This document shows, piece after piece, positions 1-4,470 of a DNA stretch of 7,471 nucleotides; within the stretch, counting starts at the first letter, position 1; each line of letters starts with the position of its first letter. The notes below the pieces were generated by a model, which made no database searches, was not told where the DNA came from, and saw nothing but the letters and a program-made list of their open reading frames with translations. The stretch is from the NCBI RefSeq assembly GCF_000716335.1, contig NZ_KL591032.1:42957-50427 (forward strand), written 5' to 3'. Position numbers and translations under genes: made by a program. The DNA comes from Streptomyces sp. NRRL S-118 (GTDB taxonomy: Bacteria; Actinomycetota; Actinomycetes; Streptomycetales; Streptomycetaceae).

Positions 1-51
1 GGTGGTGGTCGGTGCCGGACGGCGGTGGATGATCGCCCGGCGGTGGAGGAA

Positions 52-116
52 GGGCTGGGCCGTGGGGTAAGGGCTTGGTGGTGGGGGAAGGGCTTGGTGG
101 TGGGGGAAGGGCTTGG
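52..116. repeat. 19-bp tandem repeat, about 3.4 copies
   Basis: Two exact adjacent copies of gggcttggtggtgggggaa lie at 71-89 and 90-108. They are preceded by a degenerate copy at 52-70 (4 mismatches) and followed by a partial copy at 109-116. The repeat sits beyond the 3' end of the permease gene. Read as the permease transcript it is C-rich and contains very little G. It may be a simple minisatellite or part of a termination region; the sequence alone does not decide. Confidence 0.85.
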
Positions 117-138
117 CGGGCCCCGTCCGGCGGGCCGG

Positions 139-170
139 GCGGCGCGGGTCGAGCCGTGTCCGACCGCCGC
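139..170 (-). terminator. candidate hairpin terminator of the sulfonate operon
   Basis: GCGGC at 139-143 and GGTCG at 147-151 pair with CGACC at 161-165 and GCCGC at 166-170. This gives a 10-bp stem with a 3-nt bulge (144-146) and a 9-nt loop. On the minus strand it starts 28 nt after the permease stop. No U-run follows, which is common in high-GC actinobacteria, and the downstream RNA is C-rich. The position and stem support a terminator; activity is inferred. Confidence 0.45.
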
Positions 171-198
171 GGTTCCGCTGGGCGGGCTTTCGCCGGCA

Positions 199-1110
199 TC
201 AGCCGGCCGACGGGGTCCGCCAGGAGCTGAGGCGCCGCTCCAGGGCGACCAGGAGCTGGTTGAACACCACGCCGATCGCGGAGATCGTGATGATCCCGGC
301 GTACATCTGCGTGATGGCGAAGTTGTACTGGGAAGCGTTGATCAGGTACCCCAGTCCCGCCTTCGCGCCGATCATCTCGGCGGCGACCAGGACGAGGATG
401 GACACGGCTCCCGCGAGCCTGATGCCGGTGAACACCGCCGGTACGGACGCGGGCAGGATCACCTTCTGGAAGAGCCGTACCGCGGGCAGGTCGAGCGACC
501 GGGCCAGCCGCAGCAGCGTCGGGTCCACGGACCGGACCGCGCTGATGGTGCTCAACAGCACCGGCCAGGTGCAGGCGTACACGACGATGGAGATCTTCGA
601 CGTCTCACCGATGCCGAGCAGCAGCACGAACACCGGCAGCAGGGCGAGAGCGGCGGTGTTGCGGAAGACCTCCAGCAGCGGCCCGAGGAGGTCCGCGACG
701 GGCCGGTACCAGCCGATCAGCAGCCCCAGGGGGACGGCGAGCGCCACCGCGATCCCGAACCCGCTGAGGGAGCGGGTGAGGCTTGCCTGCGCGTGGGCGG
801 CGAGCAGGCCGTCCGCCGCCAGCTGCCACCAGGCCCCGGCGACCTCGCTGAACGGTGGCAGGAACGTCCGGTCGACCAGCCCGGCCCTCGGCGCGGCCTC
901 CCACAGCAGGAGCAGCGCCACGACGGCCGCCGACCTGGTGACGGCTTTGAGGAGCCCGTACACCACCCGGCGGGCCACCGGCCGCAGTGCGGTGCGCCGC
1001 GGCGGGGAGGCCGCCGGGACCGGTACCGGGGGCTGCGGCGGCGCCGCGCTCCTCATGGCCTCCACGGACCGGTGGACGTGGTCGGTCGCGACGTCGGTCA
1101 CGGAACTCAT
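199..1110 (-). CDS. ssuC: ABC transporter permease, SsuC/TauC/NrtB type
   Basis: Inner-membrane permease of a sulfonate-type ABC importer, 303 aa. The first ~50 residues are a Pro/Arg-rich cytoplasmic extension. About six hydrophobic segments follow, near residues 59-76, 117-134, 152-169, 173-192, 222-246 and 267-290. The EAA-type loop that docks on the ATPase is seen as LARSLDLPAVRLFQKVILP (about 202-220), with the Phe and the LP ending conserved for the BPD_transp_1 family. The stretch at 150-172 (RNTAALALLPVF, then GIGETSK) matches the conserved TM3 region of SsuC/NrtB permeases. The ATG at 1108-1110 overlaps the ATPase stop as ATGA, and GAAGGAG stands 7 nt upstream, so a longer in-frame opening reaching 2049 is only shadow sequence. 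Translation is probably coupled to the ATPase. Substrate is inferred from the ssuE neighbour; taurine or other sulfonates are possible, and nitrate-type permeases look similar. Confidence 0.9.
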   Translation of the reverse strand: MSSVTDVATDHVHRSVEAMRSAAPPQPPVPVPAASPPRRTALRPVARRVVYGLLKAVTRSAAVVALLLLWEAAPRAGLVDRTFLPPFSEVAGAWWQLAADGLLAAHAQASLTRSLSGFGIAVALAVPLGLLIGWYRPVADLLGPLLEVFRNTAALALLPVFVLLLGIGETSKISIVVYACTWPVLLSTISAVRSVDPTLLRLARSLDLPAVRLFQKVILPASVPAVFTGIRLAGAVSILVLVAAEMIGAKAGLGYLINASQYNFAITQMYAGIITISAIGVVFNQLLVALERRLSSWRTPSAG

Positions 1111-1946
1111 ACCGCGGCTCCTTCCCTTTCCTCCTGCTGGGCCCTGGACACCTCGTCGCGCAGCAGGGACCAGATGCGGTGGCGGTAGTGCGCGAACTCC
1201 GGGCTCGACCGCGGATCGTCGGTGCTCGTACGGGACGGGAGATCGATCGGAACGACCTCCTTGATCCGGCCGGGGCGGGACGTCATCACCGCCACGCGCT
1301 GCCCGAGGTGGACGGCTTCGTCGATGCCGTGCGTGATGAACACGATCGTCTTGCCGGTGCGCTCCCAGATGCGCAGCAGCTCGTCCTGGAGGGACTCCCG
1401 GGTCTGGGCGTCCAGTGCCGCGAACGGCTCGTCCATCAGCAGCACGTCCGGGTCGTACGCCAGGCTGCGGGCGATGGCGACCCGCTGCCGCATGCCGCCC
1501 GAGAGCTCGTGCGGATGGCGCCCCTCGAAGCCGGTGAGCCCCACCAGGGCCAGGAACTCCCGCGCCCGGGCCGCGCGTTCGCGGCGGGGGACGCCGGTGG
1601 CCTCCAGCCCGAACTCGACGTTGCCCTGGGCGGTGCGCCAGGGCAGCAGCGCGTACTGCTGGAAGACGATGCCCCGGTCGAGGCCGGGTCCGGTGACGGG
1701 TGAGCCGTCGAGCAGGATGCGGCCGGAGGTGGGCGGGGCCAGGCCGCCGAGCAGGTCCAGCAGGGTGGACTTGCCGCAACCGCTGGGTCCCACCACGACG
1801 AGGAACTCGCCCGCACCCACGGTCAGGTCGATGCCGTCGAGGGCGGTGACCGCGGACCGGCCGCCGTCCTTCCCCTTGACGGGGAAGTCCTTCCGCACTC
1901 CGTCGAACACGATCTTGGCCGTGTGCGCGGTCACGGGCTCGGACAT
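1107..1946 (-). CDS. ssuB: ABC transporter ATP-binding protein, SsuB/TauB type
   Basis: Cytoplasmic ATPase that powers sulfonate import, 279 aa from the ATG at 1944-1946. All nucleotide-binding motifs are intact: Walker A GPSGCGKST (53-61), Q-loop FQQYALLPW (95-103), signature LSGGMRQR (148-155), Walker B VLLMDEP with catalytic Glu173, D-loop ALD (177-179) and switch His206. FQQYALLPW and the region around THGIDEAVHLGQRV are typical of the NrtD/SsuB/TauB branch. Start choice: GGGAGG lies 11 nt before this ATG. An upstream in-frame GTG at 1958 would add 4 residues and overlap the binding-protein stop as GTGA, but the Shine-Dalgarno sequence abuts it directly and is too close. The 3' end overlaps the permease start by 4 bp. 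Order and spacing place it third in an ssuE-A-B-C operon. The sulfonate assignment rests on context. Confidence 0.92.
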   Translation of the reverse strand: MSEPVTAHTAKIVFDGVRKDFPVKGKDGGRSAVTALDGIDLTVGAGEFLVVVGPSGCGKSTLLDLLGGLAPPTSGRILLDGSPVTGPGLDRGIVFQQYALLPWRTAQGNVEFGLEATGVPRRERAARAREFLALVGLTGFEGRHPHELSGGMRQRVAIARSLAYDPDVLLMDEPFAALDAQTRESLQDELLRIWERTGKTIVFITHGIDEAVHLGQRVAVMTSRPGRIKEVVPIDLPSRTSTDDPRSSPEFAHYRHRIWSLLRDEVSRAQQEEREGAAV

Positions 1947-1954
1947 GGGAATGC

Positions 1955-3001
1955 TCACCTCCCGCTCGGCGCCGGCGACGCCGGCGCCGAGGTGTTGAAG
2001 TCATTGGTGTAGAGGGCGTCGAGCCGGACCCGGCCGCGGTCGATGTCACCGCGGTCGGCCAGCCAGTCGATCCAGAGCTGCAGATCCTTGCCCGTGATGC
2101 GCCCGCCGGGCTCGGCCACGCCGTAGGACTTCCAGTAGCGGAGCGTCCCGGTGTCCTCGTTGCGTCCGCGCTTCTTCACGATCCGCGTCATACGGGCGAC
2201 CACCTCGGCCCGCGGGGTGGTGCGCGACCAGTCGAGCGCCCGGCCCACGCCGGTGACGAACGTCCGTACGGTGTCCGGGTTCTGCTTGATGAACCGTTCG
2301 GTCATCACGTAGGTCCCGGCGCTGAAGGAGCCCAGCAGCTGATGGTCGGTGAACAGCTGCCGCAGCCCTCCGCCCGCCAGCGCCTTGTCCCGCAGGACAC
2401 CGCTCAGCACCGCGACGTCGATCTGCTTCTGCCTCAGGGACTGCTCGGTGTTCACCGGTGGCACGACCAGCGGCTCCACCTTGTCGGCGTCCGCGGCGGA
2501 GAGGCCGCCCCGCTGGAGGTAGATGTCGAGCATGGCCTCGGAGTGCGCTCCGAGGGTGTTCATGCCGACCTTCCTGCCGATGAGGTCACGGGCGGTGCGG
2601 ATCGGGCTGTCGGCGCGTACGTAGTAGCCGCTGTAGGCGTCCTCGTCGGAGCCGTAGTAGCTGATGACGGATTTGATCGGCGCGCCGTTGGCCGCCAGCT
2701 TCACCACCGCGCCGTTGAAGGCGCCGCCGAAGTCGGTCTGGCCGGTGGCCGCCGACTGGATGTCCTGGGGACCGCTGATGGTGTTGCCGACCCACTCCAG
2801 TTTCACGTCCTGCAGATAGCCGAGGTCCTCCGCCAGTTCGGGCACGGTGACCTGGCCGGTCCAGCCCTGGTAGCGCAGGGTCCTGGTCCCGCCCTTGCCG
2901 GACGGGCCGCCGCCCGCGGCCGTGCCGCAGCCGACCGCCACCGCGGAGAGGCCGACGAGGCCGAGGAAGTGGCGCCGGTTCAATGGTGACAACGTGCTCA
3001 T
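1955..3001 (-). CDS. ssuA: aliphatic sulfonate-type ABC substrate-binding lipoprotein
   Basis: Extracytoplasmic binding protein of the importer, 348 aa. The N-terminus carries a twin-arginine motif (NRRHFLG, Arg9-Arg10), a short hydrophobic core and a lipobox AVGC ending at Cys25. It should therefore be exported by Tat and lipid-anchored on the outer face of the membrane. A Gly-rich linker follows. The mature part begins with a strand-like LRYQGWTGQVTVPEL, then LGYLQDVKLEWV and the segment SGPQDIQSAATGQTDFG. This pattern is typical of the SsuA/NMT1-THI5-like family, as is DLIGRKVGMNTLGAHS. The ATG at 2999-3001 is chosen because the signal peptide starts there and AGGA lies 7 nt upstream; longer in-frame versions would bury the signal. 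It begins 34 nt after the ssuE stop and ends 8 bp before the ATPase ATG. Ligand identity (alkanesulfonate, taurine or similar) is inferred from the neighbouring reductase. Confidence 0.88.
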   Translation of the reverse strand: MSTLSPLNRRHFLGLVGLSAVAVGCGTAAGGGPSGKGGTRTLRYQGWTGQVTVPELAEDLGYLQDVKLEWVGNTISGPQDIQSAATGQTDFGGAFNGAVVKLAANGAPIKSVISYYGSDEDAYSGYYVRADSPIRTARDLIGRKVGMNTLGAHSEAMLDIYLQRGGLSAADADKVEPLVVPPVNTEQSLRQKQIDVAVLSGVLRDKALAGGGLRQLFTDHQLLGSFSAGTYVMTERFIKQNPDTVRTFVTGVGRALDWSRTTPRAEVVARMTRIVKKRGRNEDTGTLRYWKSYGVAEPGGRITGKDLQLWIDWLADRGDIDRGRVRLDALYTNDFNTSAPASPAPSGR

Positions 3002-3035
3002 GGGAACGTCCTGTGGGAGGAGGAGGGATGGGGAG

Positions 3036-3599
3036 TCAGGGGGCGGTGGCGAGGGCGAGCGGGCCCCGGCCTGCGAGCGCATGGGCGAAGCCGTCCACGG
3101 CCTGGAGCAACCGCAGTTCGGCTTCCGGATCGATGCGGCACGCGCCCGCTCCGACCCGCTCGATCGCGCTGTCGAGCAGGAACGCCCCGGGGACGACATG
3201 GCGGGCGCCGAGCGCGGAGAGCACCGGGCGGAGGGCGTAGTCCATGGCGAGCATGTGGGCGAGGCTGCCGCCGGTCACCAGCGGGAGCACGGCCTTCCCC
3301 GCCAGCCCGGATTGCGGGAGCAGGTCCAGGAACACCTTCAGCAGACCGCTGTAGGACGCCTTGTACACGGGCGTGGCGACGACGACGCCCTCGGCGCGGG
3401 CCACCGCCTCCAGCGCGAGCCGCACCTGCGGGTGCGCGGCCGACCCGGTGAGGAGCTCGGGCGCGGGGAGACCGCGGACCGCGATGTGCTGGACGGCCTG
3501 CCCGCCGGCCGCGAGCCGGTGCAGGACGTAGTCCGCCGCGCGGGCGGTGCGGGAATCGGCGGACGGACTCCCGGAAAGGGCGACGACGGACGACAACAC
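3036..3599 (-). CDS. ssuE: NADPH-dependent FMN reductase, SsuE family
   Basis: Cytoplasmic flavodoxin-like reductase, 187 aa, that reduces FMN with NADPH and passes FMNH2 to a two-component sulfonate monooxygenase. The phosphate-binding loop is SGSPSADSRT (9-18). TPVYKASYSG and LLKVFLDLLPQ (76-96) match the SsuE signature. TGGSLAHMLAMDYALRPVLS (109-128) retains the Tyr (Tyr121 here) corresponding to the pi-helix Tyr118 of E. coli SsuE, which separates SsuE from canonical FMN-bound reductases. Start: GTG at 3597-3599 lies only 2 nt after AGGAGGT. The in-frame TTG at 3594-3596 has a better 5-nt gap and would remove one residue. The gene is first in the transporter operon after the leader peptide. 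Its monooxygenase partner is absent from the window. The annotation is secure; substrate range of the system is inferred. Confidence 0.92.
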   Translation of the reverse strand: MLSSVVALSGSPSADSRTARAADYVLHRLAAGGQAVQHIAVRGLPAPELLTGSAAHPQVRLALEAVARAEGVVVATPVYKASYSGLLKVFLDLLPQSGLAGKAVLPLVTGGSLAHMLAMDYALRPVLSALGARHVVPGAFLLDSAIERVGAGACRIDPEAELRLLQAVDGFAHALAGRGPLALATAP

Positions 3600-3613
3600 G
3601 ACCTCCTGGAGGA
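3600..3613 (-). promoter_or_regulatory. ssuE ribosome-binding site within a self-complementary element
   Basis: The message reads CCUCCAGGAGGUC just before the GUG. AGGAGGU is a strong Shine-Dalgarno sequence, and CCUC directly upstream can pair with GAGG around a CAG loop, hiding it. The strong site supports a start at 3599 or at the TTG three bases later. Occlusion by the small hairpin is inference. Confidence 0.6.
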
Positions 3614-3651
3614 ATGACGGCAGCGCGATGCCGGAACCACGGCGCGATGCC

Positions 3652-3721
3652 GGGAAGAGGAAACGGAAAAGGGAACAGGAAAAGGGGAAGGGAAAAGGGG
3701 AACGAAAAGGAGGGAGGAGAG
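3652..3721 (-). promoter_or_regulatory. 70-nt polypyrimidine leader RNA tract (candidate rut/attenuation region)
   Basis: The plus strand is almost pure purine here, with three C (3664, 3676, 3703) and no T. The minus-strand transcript is therefore C/U with three G and no A. Loosely repeated aaaaggg/ggggaa blocks make it quasi-periodic. It lies between the leader peptide and ssuE, the place where an attenuator would act. Long, unstructured, C-rich and G-poor RNA is the known character of Rho loading sites. That role is inferred; triplex-forming or simple low-complexity DNA are alternatives. Confidence 0.5.
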
Positions 3722-3731
3722 CTCACCGGCA

Positions 3732-3758
3732 CCGCGGCGGCAGCAGGGCCACCCGCGG
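3732..3758 (-). promoter_or_regulatory. GC-rich hairpin in the ssu leader
   Basis: CCGCGG at 3753-3758 pairs with CCGCGG at 3732-3737, with an inner GGC/GCC pairing, in the transcript between the leader stop and ssuE. A third CCGCGG at 3798-3803 could pair with either arm, allowing exclusive alternative folds. No U-run follows; instead the pyrimidine tract begins about 10 nt downstream. An attenuator role is inferred. Confidence 0.4.
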
Positions 3759-3810
3759 AGGGGAGGGGGACGGCGTACGGGGCGGGCCGGGGCGGGCCCG
3801 CGGGGGACGC

Positions 3811-3909
3811 CTAACAGCCGCAGAGATCGAACGCACAGAGGGCGCTGGCGTGCCGTCGGAGATCGACGTGCCGCCGCGCGGAGAAGTTCGCTGACTGGCT
3901 CACGTCCAT
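3811..3909 (-). CDS. Cys-rich leader peptide of the sulfonate operon (RRHVDL family)
   Basis: A 32-codon ORF starting MDVSQSANFSA, with the core RRHVDLRRHASALC (residues 12-25) and ending AFDLCGC before TAG. The core matches the small 'putative leader peptide' family seen upstream of actinobacterial sulfur genes, characterised by RRHVDL followed by a Ser-Ala-(Leu/Ile)-Cys segment. Cys occupies positions 25, 30 and 32, the last directly before the stop. That is the arrangement expected of a ribosome-sensed cysteine attenuator; related Cys-rich short ORFs act this way in mycobacteria. It is followed after 211 nt by ssuE on the same strand. Start is uncertain: ATG 3907-3909 has no Shine-Dalgarno sequence. 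The in-frame GTG at 3901-3903 (30 aa) lies 7 nt after a possible -10 box and would give a leaderless message. The peptide match is seen; regulation is inferred. Confidence 0.85.
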   Translation of the reverse strand: MDVSQSANFSARRHVDLRRHASALCAFDLCGC

Positions 3910-3910
3910 G

Positions 3911-3939
3911 AGGCTGGCAGCGCGAATCAGCCACGTCAA
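3911..3939 (-). promoter_or_regulatory. candidate promoter of the leader peptide/ssu operon
   Basis: On the minus strand TTGACG (3939-3934) is followed by a 17-nt spacer and CAGCCT (3916-3911). This is a good -35 and a weak -10 for the vegetative sigma factor. Transcription would begin near 3904-3903, at the in-frame GTG of the leader peptide, making the mRNA leaderless. The inverted repeat at 3986-4003 lies about 47 bp upstream of the -35. Confidence 0.45.
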
Positions 3940-3985
3940 TGCGGAAACCCACGCCGTCTCACATTCTGATTTCCCCGCCACGTGC

Positions 3986-4003
3986 GTGAAGTACGCCGTT
4001 CAC
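3986..4003. promoter_or_regulatory. inverted repeat GTGAA-N8-TTCAC, possible operator
   Basis: GTGAA (3986-3990) and TTCAC (3999-4003) form a perfect 5-bp dyad with an 8-bp centre, upstream of the candidate ssu promoter. Spacing of about 1.5 helical turns fits a dimeric regulator. No regulator gene lies in the window, and a 5-bp dyad can arise by chance. Confidence 0.3.
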
Positions 4004-4282
4004 AATGCCGCCGTGCGGCCAGGTCCGGCCCGGGCACCGGACGCTCCTGTCGGGTCCGCCTCCCCCGCTCCCCTCCCCCGGCCTCCTCCGCCGTCGCCGC
4101 TCGACCGGAGGGCCGGACAGCCGGGCGACTGCGGCGCATCAGTCGTCCTTATGCACGCTCCAAGTGATCGTTTCGGAACGGGCACCATGCGTAATGGCGG
4201 CAATTCCTTGGAGTGAGAGATTCCGCTGACGTCGAGTCAAATAGCGCCCTCACACATCTCGATCGGATAACGAGGAGCTTAA

Positions 4283-4298
4283 AAAGGGCTAGACCAAT
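4283..4298. promoter_or_regulatory. sequence resembling a DasR-responsive element
   Basis: aaagggctagaccaat matches 12 of 16 positions of the dre palindrome AGTGGTCTAGACCACT as I recall it, with the right half CTAGACCA intact. It lies about 175-190 bp before the TTG start of the secreted metallopeptidase. DasR controls GlcNAc/chitin genes in Streptomyces. A match of this quality is suggestive only. Confidence 0.3.
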
Positions 4299-4454
4299 CA
4301 CCTGGATGTGCGGTAACTCCCTTGGCGCGCTAGCGGTTTGATGTGTCGTCATTTCGAACCACCGGGTAACGGAACGCACACATTCTTTGGCCCCTCTATG
4401 TCTGATTTTTCCTCGCCGGTGTTCTGGCAAGCTTCCGCGCACCGTTCTCCGATC

Positions 4455-4470
4455 AAGGAAGAGGTGCCAC
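4455..4470 (+). promoter_or_regulatory. ribosome-binding site deciding the TTG start
   Basis: AAGGAAGAGG (4455-4464) is followed by a 6-nt gap and TTG at 4471. It places translation start directly before the basic signal-peptide n-region and rules against the in-frame TTG at 4387, which would add 28 residues ahead of the signal. Confidence 0.75.

Larger units (their letters stand above)
3910..4470. other. divergent intergenic region between the ssu operon and the metallopeptidase
   Basis: No convincing gene is seen in these ~560 bases. The left part (to about 4140) is GC-rich. The part from about 4150 to 4450 has clearly more A and T than the flanking genes, as expected of promoter DNA, although no clean -35/-10 pair for the right-hand gene could be picked out. 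It contains inverted repeats at 3986-4003 (GTGAA-N8-TTCAC), 4023-4042 (GTCCGG/CCGGAC) and 4126-4145 (CGACTG/CAGTCG), plus a DasR-like site at 4283-4298. The ORF readable here on the minus strand (4149-4550) uses codons unlike its neighbours and is not credited. Confidence 0.7.

Noticed and set aside
25..1264. Plus-strand openings of 387 and 383 codons over the permease
   Set aside because: Compositionally biased antisense shadows of the permease and ATPase; no start signal or domain.
1111..2049. Long 5' extension of the permease frame (616-codon opening)
   Set aside because: The extra residues are Arg/Pro/Gly-rich shadow of the ATPase gene; the true start is the ATG at 1110 with a ribosome-binding site and ATGA overlap.
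3547..3894. Plus-strand Lys/Arg/Gly-rich opening across the purine tract
   Set aside because: Its composition simply mirrors the polypurine tract; it has no ribosome-binding site and lies antisense to the ssu leader.
4023..4042. GTCCGG/CCGGAC inverted repeat
   Set aside because: A 6-bp GC-only dyad in very GC-rich DNA is expected by chance; no further support.
4387..4470. 28-residue N-terminal extension of the metallopeptidase
   Set aside because: It would start at a TTG lacking a Shine-Dalgarno sequence and bury the signal peptide; TTG 4471 is well placed.
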